Positions 1 through 9,836 of a stretch of 64,000 bases of DNA are shown here, piece after piece. The DNA comes from Leptospira bandrabouensis. Its GTDB lineage: Bacteria > Spirochaetota > Leptospiria > Leptospirales > Leptospiraceae. Position 1 is the stretch's first letter. Each line of letters starts with the position of its first letter. Location: positions 310,001 to 374,000 of the forward strand of contig NZ_RQHT01000012.1 of assembly GCF_004770905.1 (NCBI RefSeq), in the 5' to 3' direction. The notes under the pieces were generated by a model that saw nothing but the letters and a program-made list of their open reading frames with translations, had not been told where the DNA came from and did not search any database. The translations under genes were made by a program, and so were the position numbers.

Positions 1-1
1 T

Positions 2-595
2 ATCCATGAGAACTTGGATTTTTCAAAGTTAAATGAATCTAAAACAAAAATCATCATATCTGCTGTGAATATTTTAACATCAGAACTTAAATTTTTTGAA
101 AATCCCAATTTAAGAATTGAACATATTTTAGCATCCTCAGCCATACCAATGATTTTTCCTTGGCAGATGATTGATGGAGAACCTTATTGGGATGGGGGAG
201 TGATGGCTAACACTCCGATCCTTCCTGCGCTCACTCATGAAGCTTCAGAAATTGTGGTAGTTTTACTTTCTCCTGTGGGAGGGGTTCAAATGATGGATGT
301 TCCAGAAACCAAAGACGAGGCCTTAGAACGATTGTTTGAATTGTATCTTCTCGGTTCATACCGAAGCATAGAACAAGGTTTGGAGTATCGAAAGGCTGTG
401 ATGAAAGGCCTTACTCCCATTGAGAATTTTTTATTAGGTTTACGAACCCAGTTTAAAAATGCAAAAATTTCAGTCATTGCCCCCAAACGAATGTTAGGGC
501 TAGTGAGTATTCTTAATTTTAAAAAAGAGCAGGCAGAATTACTACTGCGACATGGTTATGAAGATGCCAAAGAATTTTTTTTAACGAAACCCTAG
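2..595 (+). CDS. Patatin-like phospholipase, C-terminal part (5' end outside window)
   Basis: The reading frame is open from the window edge, so only the last 198 codons are visible. The block Trp-Asp-Gly-Gly at about codons 62-65 of the visible part, followed by VMANTP, is the DGG/DGA motif that supplies the aspartate of the Ser-Asp catalytic dyad in patatin lipases. The GxSxG nucleophile block must lie upstream of the window. The family hydrolyses phospholipids or other acyl esters and often sits at membranes. A TTG at 14 could be read as a start, but it falls within the fold, so the gene surely begins earlier. It ends two bases before the stop of the convergent kinase gene, leaving no room for a separate terminator. 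Confidence 0.8.
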   Translation: MHENLDFSKLNESKTKIIISAVNILTSELKFFENPNLRIEHILASSAIPMIFPWQMIDGEPYWDGGVMANTPILPALTHEASEIVVVLLSPVGGVQMMDVPETKDEALERLFELYLLGSYRSIEQGLEYRKAVMKGLTPIENFLLGLRTQFKNAKISVIAPKRMLGLVSILNFKKEQAELLLRHGYEDAKEFFLTKP

Positions 596-596
596 T

Positions 597-3212
597 TCAG
601 AGTATAGTTTTTGGGAAGGTTAAATAAAAAGTACAACCTTTCCCTAATTCACTTTTTACTTCAATCGATCCTTTCATGGCTTCTATTTGGTGTTTGGCAA
701 GGAATAATCCCATCCCTTTCCCTTCGATGTCTTGGCGCAATCGGAAATTCATTTTGAATATTTTGTCGCCATGCCGACTAATATCAATTCCTGGACCATT
801 GTCAGTGATTTCAATTTTTAAAGAATCTTCAGTTTCTTCATACGAAACAAAAATTTTGCAAACTTGATTTGTATTGGAATACTTAATGGCATTGTTTAGA
901 ATATTATTCACGATGCTATCGAAGTAGGCTTGAAAACCTAAAAGTTTTAGATCTTCTGGCAATTGATTGGTAAACTCTATTTCACGATTGGCTCCATTTT
1001 TTAAGAGTAAAAGTTGGGCATCGATACTTTCTTTGATTAAGATTGTTGATTTTGGAAGTTCCTTTGAATCTTTCTCAATATTCAATAGTTCATTTAAATT
1101 ACGAATGATTTGATCCAATTGATAGGATGAAGATTCAATAAGACCTAATAATACCATATTGGAAGGTGTTTCCTTTAACATCGAAGTAAGGCTTATTAAA
1201 TTAGCAATTGGTGCCCTGAGGTTATGCGAAGTAATATAAGTATATTCTTTTAATCTATCGTTTTGTTTTTTTGTAATTTGAACTAGGGATTCCAATTCTT
1301 TATTTTTTGTTAAAAGTAATGTTTCTTTTTCTAGAAGTGAGTCTTGGATGAGTTTTTGATCATGGATGTTTTGAATGGCTCCATAAAATCCAATACATGT
1401 ATTTTCCAAAAATTTTGGTGTGGCAATGATTCGAATCCAAAATTCATATCCTGATCCCGCACGGACAAGGCATTCTAAATCAAAATTGTCCTTAGTTTTG
1501 ATACAGTGACTTTCTTTTTGATTGATAATGGTTCGAAATAATTCCGTTCCGAAAAAACTTAAATCAGCTCCTTCAATGTGATTGGAGGACTGAACTAGGA
1601 TTTCAGTGGCGACAATGGAAAGAGTGATTTGTTTTTTTGTTAAATCATAGTCAAAACTTCCCACTTTTGCCAAACGATTGGTTCTAAGGAGAAGTTCTTC
1701 CATCCTTTTTCTATCCGAAATATCTCGGTTCTGGATCACGATACCATCGTTAGTTGGCAAAACTTGGTGATAATAATAACCGGGTGCCACATAATTTCCA
1801 GGAATTTGGAATTCTTCTTCTAAAGGGGTATTTGTTTCTGCTACTTTTTTATATTTTTCAAAGAATCCGTTTTCACGATTGATAGGAAAAAGTTGGCAAA
1901 TTCCTTTTCCAATTAATTCCTCTTTTTTCATTCCAAGTTGTTCTACAGCTTTTTCATTTACATCGGAGATAATAAAATCTATGATTTCTCCATCTCTATT
2001 TTTTGATGTTTCCAAAAAGTAAATGGCTTCCAGGGCAGATTTCATAGCCGCTTGGTATCTTTGGCTACTAGATATGTATTTTAATTCTGTTTCTTTTTCG
2101 GAAGTGATATCTTTGACAGCACCGATGATTGAATTTATTTTTCCTGTATCGTTTAGAATGGGGCGAGTGTAGTCACGTAACCATTTGATTTTTCCAGACT
2201 TGGTTCGGATACGGTATTCCACCACACCCGTTTCTCCCTTTAAAATTTTTGTCATTCGTTCGGCTAAATAGGTTAAGTCTTCCTTAAGTATGATATTAAA
2301 CCAACCACCTAATTTACCTATTTCTTCAATGGAATATCCGGAGGTTGTTGTCAGTTCTTTGGAACTCCATTCCGCTACAACTTCGCCGTTAGTTATGTTT
2401 GCTGTATATATATAATCAGAGGTTAGTTCTGTAACTAATTGCAGTCGATCTTCTAAAACCAAAGTTTCTGTAATATCTCTAGAAACTCCCACAATTTCTT
2501 TGATGGCACCATGTCCATCTCGGATTGGATTTTTTACGGTTTCTAAAATCCTTGTGATATTATTTTTAGTGATATTAGGTTCTCTTCTTACATAACTTGT
2601 GATGCCAGTCTCAAAAACCTTCTGATCTTCAAAATTATATGCTTTGGTATATTCTTTTTTGTTGTAATCGACATCTTGAATTCCAATTAACTCTTGTTTG
2701 CTGACGCCGTAAAAATCAGCACAAGCTTTATTTGCATACGTAACTTTGAAATTTTTATCCTTACAAAAAACTAAATCGGTAATCGAATCTAAGATTTGTG
2801 AAAAATATATTTCTCGTTCTTTTAGATATTGTTCTAATTCTTTTGTTTTGCTGAGGTCTGAAAAACTGGCAAGTAGGTGAGTTGTATTTCCTTGTTTATC
2901 TTTGGAGCTATAGGCAGTAACCGCTATGTCAAAAGTGGTACCATCTTTCCTTTTGGCGGTAATTTCACCCGTCCATTGTGAATGGTTAAGTATTTCAGAT
3001 AAAATAAGTTTTGTTTTTTCAACTTCATCTGTGAACTTAAGGGTGTTTTGACCAATCACTTCATCCAAGTGATCGTAACCCCAGAGAGAAAGGAAGGCTG
3101 GGTTAACGTATTCTAGGTTTCCTTCTAAATCGGAAATGACAATCGCTTGAACCGATTGTGTTAAAATGGTATTGATAAGTCTTTGGTCTGTAAGTTCCAA
3201 TGCCATCTCCAT
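597..3212 (-). CDS. Multi-PAS sensor histidine kinase
   Basis: A soluble-looking kinase of about 871 residues with no obvious membrane segments. Five PAS-like units run from about residue 15 to 620, several followed by the short PAC strands typical of PAS-PAC tandems (for example NPIRDGHG and TRPILNDTGK). HisKA follows with the H-box SHNLRAPI, then HATPase_c with N-box NNILNNAIKYS, G1 DNGPGID and G2 GKGMGLFLAK, so the core looks active. There is no receiver domain, and a partner regulator is not adjacent. Start: the frame stays open to a TTG at 3350 and an ATG at 3344, but those overlap the end of the FadL-like gene. The ATG at 3212, just before the first PAS, is preferred. No strong ribosome binding site settles the choice. 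The ligands are unknown. Confidence 0.8.
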   Translation of the reverse strand: MEMALELTDQRLINTILTQSVQAIVISDLEGNLEYVNPAFLSLWGYDHLDEVIGQNTLKFTDEVEKTKLILSEILNHSQWTGEITAKRKDGTTFDIAVTAYSSKDKQGNTTHLLASFSDLSKTKELEQYLKEREIYFSQILDSITDLVFCKDKNFKVTYANKACADFYGVSKQELIGIQDVDYNKKEYTKAYNFEDQKVFETGITSYVRREPNITKNNITRILETVKNPIRDGHGAIKEIVGVSRDITETLVLEDRLQLVTELTSDYIYTANITNGEVVAEWSSKELTTTSGYSIEEIGKLGGWFNIILKEDLTYLAERMTKILKGETGVVEYRIRTKSGKIKWLRDYTRPILNDTGKINSIIGAVKDITSEKETELKYISSSQRYQAAMKSALEAIYFLETSKNRDGEIIDFIISDVNEKAVEQLGMKKEELIGKGICQLFPINRENGFFEKYKKVAETNTPLEEEFQIPGNYVAPGYYYHQVLPTNDGIVIQNRDISDRKRMEELLLRTNRLAKVGSFDYDLTKKQITLSIVATEILVQSSNHIEGADLSFFGTELFRTIINQKESHCIKTKDNFDLECLVRAGSGYEFWIRIIATPKFLENTCIGFYGAIQNIHDQKLIQDSLLEKETLLLTKNKELESLVQITKKQNDRLKEYTYITSHNLRAPIANLISLTSMLKETPSNMVLLGLIESSSYQLDQIIRNLNELLNIEKDSKELPKSTILIKESIDAQLLLLKNGANREIEFTNQLPEDLKLLGFQAYFDSIVNNILNNAIKYSNTNQVCKIFVSYEETEDSLKIEITDNGPGIDISRHGDKIFKMNFRLRQDIEGKGMGLFLAKHQIEAMKGSIEVKSELGKGCTFYLTFPKTIL

Positions 3213-3252
3213 AAAATTAGGAGACGGTAGCAATTGGACAAGTAAAATATAA

Positions 3253-4710
3253 TTAATTTCTGGAGCTGACCATAAGATAAATGGAATGGGCACTGTATTC
3301 AAAAGATTGTGCCAGTGAGTTTGGATCAATCCTTGAATTTCCATATCCAACTTCTCTGATATAGGTAACTGAGATGGAAGATTTTGATGTCACCCAAGAA
3401 AATCCTAAACTGAGTCCCTTATTTCGGGAATATTCATTTCTAGGATTTGTTCCCGACCTTGCTAGTTTGTAAATTACACTGGTGTCACCAGAATTTGCTT
3501 GCACTTGATTTCCAAATGTGTTTTGCAAATACAAATCGACTGCTGACTCTGTCCAAGAGATTGGTTTTGTATTAGGTTCGTTTGTATAAATACCGCCTAA
3601 CACAGAAAACGTGTCTGCTAAGTAGTATTCCATACCTGCTGCAAAATTGGTAGTCGATACCCTTGTCAATTCCCTAATTTCTGTATCGTTTATGGTGTAA
3701 GTGATCTTTCTACCGAAGGAACTAAATTCATCTTGGTTTCTTCTCGTTTTATATCCAGTTGTATGAATCATATCAAAGGATGCTAAAAACCGGGAAGTAG
3801 GGAAAAAAGCGATTCCAAACCGTAACTCAGAAGTTTGCGGAATGGATGTAGTAAGTTTTGGTTTTTGGGTTAAAACTCCCGCTTCAATGGAAGAAGCACC
3901 ATCTCCTGTTCCTTCTATAAAATCGATAGCTGATGTCCCAGGCCTTCTTGTTGAGTCTGCGTAAACTTCATTGTAAAGACGATTTCCTCCGGTAACAAAG
4001 GTTCTGCGGTAACTCATTCCCAGGGAAACTTTTTGGGCTGGTTGGTATTGGATTCCAAGCACTGGCATAAGTGCAGAAGTACGACGGTTGTCAACGTAGG
4101 AACGCATTACATAACTTAGATCAGAGAATTGTTGGAATTGTGTTCTTGACACTTCCTTTGTATCATTTACATAATAGAGTGTGGCACCAAGTGAGAGTTT
4201 GTCGGATAGTAGATAGGCAGCACTTGGTCCCACTAAGAGTTGGTTATATCTTTCTTTGGTGTAATTTCTAGTTGAATTGATTGTGGGCGAAATCAAAGGA
4301 TAATTGACTTGGTCTACTCGGTTATAGGTATAATTATAAGTGTTTACAATGGAGAAGGCAAATTTCCAACGATCAAAGTTTTTTAGTAAACCAATGAAGT
4401 TAGGATCAAACCCTTGGTGAGTTTGGTTGTAGATTTGACCTGGTGTGTCTATATTGATATAACTTCTTTTAATGTCTTTGAAATTGCTCGCAGAGATGGA
4501 AATTCGATCGTTATAAGTAAATCCAAGTCCTGCTGGGTTATAATAAGCACCAGAAGGGTCATCGGCAATGGCAGTAAAGGCACCACCGAGTCCTGCGGCC
4601 CTTTCCCCATAGAAACCTTGGATATTATGAAAGGGTTCCGAAGCAAACAGGAAACTTGGGTATAGGAATAAATAGGTTAAGAGATTTCGAATTTGTTTTT
4701 TATTTAACAT
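3253..4710 (-). CDS. OmpP1/FadL-family outer membrane transport protein
   Basis: A 485-residue protein with an N-terminal signal peptide (about residues 1-23, ending LFASEP) and a predicted all-beta body. The early segment with ERAAGLGGAFTA and DDPSGAYYNPAGL matches the FadL/TodX/OmpP1 N-terminal hatch region, where the family forms a 14-strand barrel for hydrophobic substrates such as fatty acids. Length is normal for the family. It lies 38 bp downstream of the lipoprotein gene on the same strand, and the kinase gene follows closely, so the three may be co-transcribed. The substrate cannot be read from sequence. Confidence 0.8.
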   Translation of the reverse strand: MLNKKQIRNLLTYLFLYPSFLFASEPFHNIQGFYGERAAGLGGAFTAIADDPSGAYYNPAGLGFTYNDRISISASNFKDIKRSYINIDTPGQIYNQTHQGFDPNFIGLLKNFDRWKFAFSIVNTYNYTYNRVDQVNYPLISPTINSTRNYTKERYNQLLVGPSAAYLLSDKLSLGATLYYVNDTKEVSRTQFQQFSDLSYVMRSYVDNRRTSALMPVLGIQYQPAQKVSLGMSYRRTFVTGGNRLYNEVYADSTRRPGTSAIDFIEGTGDGASSIEAGVLTQKPKLTTSIPQTSELRFGIAFFPTSRFLASFDMIHTTGYKTRRNQDEFSSFGRKITYTINDTEIRELTRVSTTNFAAGMEYYLADTFSVLGGIYTNEPNTKPISWTESAVDLYLQNTFGNQVQANSGDTSVIYKLARSGTNPRNEYSRNKGLSLGFSWVTSKSSISVTYIREVGYGNSRIDPNSLAQSFEYSAHSIYLMVSSRN

Positions 4711-4748
4711 GATTTTGTTTTAAATTATACTTAGTATCGTTTTCAATA

Positions 4749-6287
4749 TTAAAGTTGGTAAATGGTATTGGTTATAGTAGGGGTGCCTACGTAGACTTCA
4801 TTACCATTTGCATCTATCGTATACCGCCAAACAACAGAACCTACAACCTGGTCGGCTGTCCCGTAAAAATCTACATAATAAACAGGGCCGCCACTATTCA
4901 CATTGTTAAAAAACTCACCCCATCCTATATACTCATCAGGATATACATTTGGGTCCACACCTGCCGGCATAATTACGAAAGCATCGTATTCGCTTCCTAC
5001 ACCTTGTCCCACTCCGCCACCAGGTAAAGCTATATTAAAATCAACAAAGGCATCCCATTCAAACTCGTAGGCGTTGGCACCTGATTCGTAAAATTGTCCA
5101 TAGAGATCGCTGTCATAGTAACCTAACTCTTCATAGTCATTTGTAGAATTGCCAACATCATAATAATCGACGGCAAAATAACCCGTATCCCCATTTTCAT
5201 CATAGGTTTCTTCTAAATAATATTCTTCTTCATTGTAATTATCAATGTATTCAGTAGTTACATAACCACCAAAATCATTGGTTTTTCCTTTGACTGTCGT
5301 TGTGATTTTATCTCCGGAGCTTGTATCGTAAACATTGCTATAACTGAGAGTCACACATTTATCTGTATTGGCTGTCGTATCTTTTTCACATTCTTCAAAG
5401 GTAAACCTGGTTGTGGATTTATCCACATTTCCAGAACCTGAAGTGACTTGTTTGATATTGAGGATGGCTTTATCTTTTTTTCCCTCTTGTGTGATGTATG
5501 TGATTGATGCATCCACACTCAAAGAAATTCCGAACACTTTTAAAGAGCGAGTGATGGAGCTAAAAATTTTTGATTTGTCTGATTTGAATTTGATACTTTT
5601 TTGAAATTTATTGTTAGCAGGACAAGGTTGTGGTGTTCCAATGGATTCAGCAAAAGAATAATCAACTTGCACATCGTATTCATTGGAAAGTTGACGGTAT
5701 ACCATTGCCGGAGTGGGTACCGCTTGTCCAATAAAAGGCAAAATACCTTCATTTTGAAGGCTGATCAGTTCGCCACGTGCTTCGTCAGCACTTAGACCCA
5801 ACCTTTCCATTCCTTCTAAAAATTCGTCTTCCATAGATTGAGTGATGCGCACAGTAGAAGCACCACCGGGAATACAAACTCCAGGTTTCGATTTTGCAGT
5901 TTTATAAGCACCACTGATAAGAACTAAATCTCTTTTGGAATCTCGTAAGATCTCAGATACGATGGACGTTCCTTCGGTAAGAAAGGCTTGGCCTGTGAAT
6001 CCCGCGTCAAATGTATCCTGGGCAATGCCTTTGGTTTGCGAGAGTGATTTTACCGATTTAGGTGTTTTTTTAAGCGAAGCTCCCAGACCAGAAGAAGGTT
6101 TACGAATGGAACGAGGGACTGCCACACTAAGATTGGATGGAAGTTCTGAGTCTATACTGGAGTTTAATAAACTTCGGATTAGAAAGCGAGTGATTAAAGC
6201 TTCTAAGGAATTACTTTTATCTTTTTCTTTTTTACAGCCAACAAATGCGATGGAAATGATAAAGAAAATTAGAAATAGACGATTCAT
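4749..6287 (-). CDS. Large lipoprotein of unknown function
   Basis: 512 residues starting with a lipoprotein signal: MNRLFLIFFIISIAFVGC, with Cys18 as the likely lipidated residue, followed by a Lys/Glu-rich tether. Residues about 60-110 are Ser/Lys-rich. The middle (about 190-330) resembles a beta-rich secreted domain. The last 180 residues are strikingly rich in Tyr, Asp, Glu and Gly (YDSDLYGQF, YEFEWDAF), so the mature tail is acidic. I do not recognise the family. It precedes the FadL-like gene by 38 bp, which suggests an outer membrane or surface role alongside that transporter. The short divergent intergenic region at 6288-6386 must carry its promoter; a TTGACA box lies at 6319-6324 on this strand, but the -10 is poor. 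Confidence 0.65.
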   Translation of the reverse strand: MNRLFLIFFIISIAFVGCKKEKDKSNSLEALITRFLIRSLLNSSIDSELPSNLSVAVPRSIRKPSSGLGASLKKTPKSVKSLSQTKGIAQDTFDAGFTGQAFLTEGTSIVSEILRDSKRDLVLISGAYKTAKSKPGVCIPGGASTVRITQSMEDEFLEGMERLGLSADEARGELISLQNEGILPFIGQAVPTPAMVYRQLSNEYDVQVDYSFAESIGTPQPCPANNKFQKSIKFKSDKSKIFSSITRSLKVFGISLSVDASITYITQEGKKDKAILNIKQVTSGSGNVDKSTTRFTFEECEKDTTANTDKCVTLSYSNVYDTSSGDKITTTVKGKTNDFGGYVTTEYIDNYNEEEYYLEETYDENGDTGYFAVDYYDVGNSTNDYEELGYYDSDLYGQFYESGANAYEFEWDAFVDFNIALPGGGVGQGVGSEYDAFVIMPAGVDPNVYPDEYIGWGEFFNNVNSGGPVYYVDFYGTADQVVGSVVWRYTIDANGNEVYVGTPTITNTIYQL

Positions 6288-6386
6288 CTCGCATTCATTC
6301 CATGTATTCGAAAGGAAATGTCAATTCTAAAGTCATTCAATAAAAAAAGAGTTTCCAAACCGTTACGAAAAAACATAATTTCTTGA

Positions 6387-7613
6387 ATGAGAGCACTGTC
6401 TCACTTCTTTTTGTTTCTAATTTTTGCACATTCCGTTCTTGCCAAGGGCAATGTATACGTACAAAGCACAAAGGCAAAACTTCTTTCTCAGCCAAAACTG
6501 AGTGCCGATGGTTCCCCATTACAAATGGGTGAGAGTTTATCACCAGTCAGTGAACAAGGACTCTTTGTCCAAGTAAGAGCCGAAGGGAAGATGGGTTGGG
6601 TATCAAAACTATTTGTATCTCCACTCCCTCCTGGAAACCAAATCAAATTGGGTGTTACATCTAATTCCTCTGAAGCTGTTGTTGCCAGGCAAAGAGCTTC
6701 TGATTTTACAAAAACCGCAGCAGCAAGAGGGCTTTCGGAAACCCAAAAAATGCGTGTTCGTGGGGAAGGAGATCTGTATGACTTCGAATCCCTTCGCTGG
6801 TTAGAGTCCGTATCCTTTGACACAGAAAATACAAACACTTATGGGGGATTTACTAAGTTTGAAAATTCGAATATCCGAAATTTCTTTTTTAGTAATTCAG
6901 AACCAGAAGTTTTAAAAGAAACAAAAGCAGAAGTCAAACTGGGCAGGTCTCTGGCTGCCAGACTATTAAAAAAATACACATTGGTCAAAGATTCCGAGCT
7001 AACTAGTTATTTGAATGGAGTCACTTCCCGATTAGCAGCTGTTTCTTCCAGAAGAGATTTGAACTTCCGCGTAGGAGTGATCGAATCCCCTGAAATCAAT
7101 GCCTTTGCCTGCCCTGGTGGATATATTTTTTTGACAACAGAAAGTCTTAAAAAGATTCAATCAGAAGTGGAACTTGCTGGAATCATCGGACATGAAATGG
7201 GACACATTGTACTCTTTCATAATGGAGAATTCCAACAATCCAATGAATTTATCGATGTTTTTTCAAGCCTACTTGCTCCCCCAGGGACAGAGGTGGTGAA
7301 TGCAGCTACATCTACCCTTTTGGAGGAAATGGAAAAACAACTGTTTGAAACAGGACGCGATATGAAATTGGAATTAGAAGCTGATGAGGCAGCAGTTGGT
7401 CTCACAAGCCAAGCTGGATTTTCCCCCGTCGGATTATCGAGTTATTTAAATACATTATCCAAATCAGACGGGACAGATTCTTTCAAAAAGACCCATCCCG
7501 ATACCACAGTTCGCATCGCCAAACTAGTGTTTTTTGAATCTACGACTACAGCAGAAATTCCTACTAATCAAAAAGACCGCTGGCAAGAATTCAAATCAAA
7601 ATTAAAACCATGA
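6387..7613 (+). CDS. Secreted M48-family zinc metalloprotease with SH3 domain
   Basis: 408 residues with a signal peptide (about 1-19, ending VLAKG), then a bacterial SH3-like segment (about 20-80, with GKMGWVSKLFV) and an M48 peptidase domain. The zinc site is HEMGH at about residue 270, with the third ligand expected in the later ELEADEAAVG segment. This is the BepA/LoiP-like periplasmic group that degrades or assembles outer membrane proteins. The last 4 bp overlap the start of the cyclase gene (ATGA), so the two are translationally coupled. No Shine-Dalgarno is visible. A possible -10 (CATAAT, 6374-6379) ends only 7 nt before the ATG, so the transcript may be leaderless. Confidence 0.85.
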   Translation: MRALSHFFLFLIFAHSVLAKGNVYVQSTKAKLLSQPKLSADGSPLQMGESLSPVSEQGLFVQVRAEGKMGWVSKLFVSPLPPGNQIKLGVTSNSSEAVVARQRASDFTKTAAARGLSETQKMRVRGEGDLYDFESLRWLESVSFDTENTNTYGGFTKFENSNIRNFFFSNSEPEVLKETKAEVKLGRSLAARLLKKYTLVKDSELTSYLNGVTSRLAAVSSRRDLNFRVGVIESPEINAFACPGGYIFLTTESLKKIQSEVELAGIIGHEMGHIVLFHNGEFQQSNEFIDVFSSLLAPPGTEVVNAATSTLLEEMEKQLFETGRDMKLELEADEAAVGLTSQAGFSPVGLSSYLNTLSKSDGTDSFKKTHPDTTVRIAKLVFFESTTTAEIPTNQKDRWQEFKSKLKP

Positions 7614-9778
7614 AAAAACAAAATTTTTTTTATCCATTTTTCCTAATGGTAATTGTACCTGGAATCTTTTTAGGTATCATTTACTTATTAGGTTATTCGC
7701 AGACCTTAAATCGAAAATTATCCGACTCATTTTTCCATTTACTTCCTTCGCACCATAAACTTTCCAACGACATTGTCATCATTGATATCGATGAGCAGAG
7801 TATTGCAAAGTATGCAGACCATCCTGAGCTTGGGCAGTGGCCTTGGAAAAGAAACATTTATCCGACACTGATTGGTTATACAAAACTTATCACCCGTCCC
7901 AAAATCACCATTATTGATATTATGTTTACAGAAAGGTCAGACTATGATGATGCCTTAGTGGCAGCTAATATCAATTTGGGGGAAATTTCTCATGCGGCAA
8001 ATTTTAGAGATGGTGGAATTGTTATACCTAGAAAAAATGAGGAAGATTTAAGTGAAAAATTTAATGTTCCTTTGCCCTTAGAAATCCCTTTTCCAAAGTA
8101 TGAAAATGTTTCGTTTCCGATTGGAGAAATTGGGGAAACATCTCCAATGATTCATGTTGTTAATGTCATTCCAGATGGTGACGGAATCCTTAGAAGGTTT
8201 ACACCATTTATTCGTTGGAAAAATAGACATTTTCCAACAGTTGCAGTACAGGCATTTGTTACAGGTTTACCTTACAAAACAGAATGGAAAGACGGTAGGT
8301 TTTGGATCGAAAGAGGGGAAATCAAACGGGAAATCCCATTAGGAAAAGACGGACTGGTTCGTGCCTATTTTTATACAGAAAAAGAACTCCGAAACATACC
8401 ACGTTATTCTGCAGCCGGTATCATTGAATCTTTAAACCAGTTGAACACGGGTGAGGTAGAAGATCCAGAAAAACTTCTTGTACCACCTTCTCTTTTTGAT
8501 AATAAAATAGTGCTTATCGGCACCTCTGCTGCCTCCACTCATGACGATGTGGTAACACCCCACGGGCTTTTTCCAGGTGTAATTGGCCAGGCAGTTTTTG
8601 CCTCCAATCTGATCGAAGGACATATGTTACGTGAACTTCCGGAAATTTATGGAGTTGGATTTACGTTGTTCATTCTATTTATTGGTGTTCTAGTTTTATT
8701 TATCAATCAATGGCATCTATTAAAGAACTTATATCCCATTTTTGCCGTATCTTTGTTTGTAGGGGTATTTTATTTTTTATACCGCATGGACATGGTAATT
8801 GCTAGTTCTTCCTTTGTGATTGCTTTTCCCATTTCTTATCTACTTGGATTTGCTTACCTTACATATACGGAAGGAAAAGAAAAAAGAAAATACAATAGTA
8901 TCTTACGAAACTTAGTCGATCCAGGTGTTGTCAGTGAAGCTCTAGAAGATATGGACTCCTTAAAAAAGGGAGGAGAGTGGGAGATCACTGCTTTTTTCTC
9001 TGATGTGGCTGGATTTTCTTCTATCAGTGAAGAACTAAGCGCAAGTGATCTTGCTCGTTTGCTAAATGAATATCTTTCTGCCATGACAAAAATCCTAAAA
9101 TCCAATTCTGGAACATTGGATAAATATATAGGTGATGCGATTGTCGGGATATTTGGTGCTCCCATCCAAAACCAAGACCATCCGAGACTTGCTTGTAAAA
9201 CCGCATTAGAAATGTTAGTCGAAATAGAAAACCTTCGAACTCATTGGCAAGAGAAAAATGATTATACAGAATCAGCAAGAAACATGGCCTTTCGTATTGG
9301 TCTCAATTGTGGGCCGGCTAAAGTTGGTTTTATGGGAACGGATAGTTTAGCTTCCTATACAATGATGGGTGATACTGTCAATTTAGCGGCAAGGTTAGAA
9401 GCCGCTGCGAAAGATTATGGAGCCTCCATTCTCGTTTCTGAAAGTATAGAGTCGGTTTGTAAGGAAGAATTTCATTTCCGTTTTTTAGATTGGATTCGGG
9501 TGAAAGGAAAGGAAGCCCCTGTTAAAATTTTTAGTTTAGTTTGTTATTTATCGGATTTAAGTCCAACCATGTTAGAAGCAGAAAAAAAATATGAAGAAGG
9601 TTTTCAGTTTTATTTAAATCGAGAATGGGAAAAGGCAATAAATTCTTTCGAAAAAGTTTTGGAAATATATGGACAAAGGGATGTGGCAAGTAAACTCCTC
9701 ATCGAACGATGTAAGTCTTTATTTAAAAACCCGCCACCTGTCGATTGGGATGGTGTGTTTACTAGAACCTCAAAATAA
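7610..9778 (+). CDS. CHASE2-domain adenylate/guanylate cyclase
   Basis: 722 residues. An N-terminal membrane anchor (about 10-30) precedes a CHASE2 extracytoplasmic sensor (about 40-340). Three closely spaced transmembrane helices follow (about 345-430), then a class III nucleotide cyclase domain (about 455-640). The metal-binding aspartates are visible in FFSDVAGFS and KYIGDAIVGIFG, and the transition-state Asn and Arg in GDTVNLAARLE. A short TPR-like tail (about 655-720) ends the protein. It probably makes cAMP in response to a periplasmic signal. It overlaps the M48 protease gene by 4 bp, so the sensor may report on protease-related envelope state. That link is inference. Confidence 0.87.
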   Translation: MKKQNFFYPFFLMVIVPGIFLGIIYLLGYSQTLNRKLSDSFFHLLPSHHKLSNDIVIIDIDEQSIAKYADHPELGQWPWKRNIYPTLIGYTKLITRPKITIIDIMFTERSDYDDALVAANINLGEISHAANFRDGGIVIPRKNEEDLSEKFNVPLPLEIPFPKYENVSFPIGEIGETSPMIHVVNVIPDGDGILRRFTPFIRWKNRHFPTVAVQAFVTGLPYKTEWKDGRFWIERGEIKREIPLGKDGLVRAYFYTEKELRNIPRYSAAGIIESLNQLNTGEVEDPEKLLVPPSLFDNKIVLIGTSAASTHDDVVTPHGLFPGVIGQAVFASNLIEGHMLRELPEIYGVGFTLFILFIGVLVLFINQWHLLKNLYPIFAVSLFVGVFYFLYRMDMVIASSSFVIAFPISYLLGFAYLTYTEGKEKRKYNSILRNLVDPGVVSEALEDMDSLKKGGEWEITAFFSDVAGFSSISEELSASDLARLLNEYLSAMTKILKSNSGTLDKYIGDAIVGIFGAPIQNQDHPRLACKTALEMLVEIENLRTHWQEKNDYTESARNMAFRIGLNCGPAKVGFMGTDSLASYTMMGDTVNLAARLEAAAKDYGASILVSESIESVCKEEFHFRFLDWIRVKGKEAPVKIFSLVCYLSDLSPTMLEAEKKYEEGFQFYLNREWEKAINSFEKVLEIYGQRDVASKLLIERCKSLFKNPPPVDWDGVFTRTSK

Positions 9779-9836
9779 ATAGAATCATTCTAAAAATAAA
9801 GCGAATGAACAACAATTGGAAAAGGAAATTATCACT

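Noticed and set aside
5935..6330. 131-codon plus-strand frame over the large lipoprotein
   Set aside because: Antisense to a gene with a clear lipoprotein signal; the composition is shadow-like.
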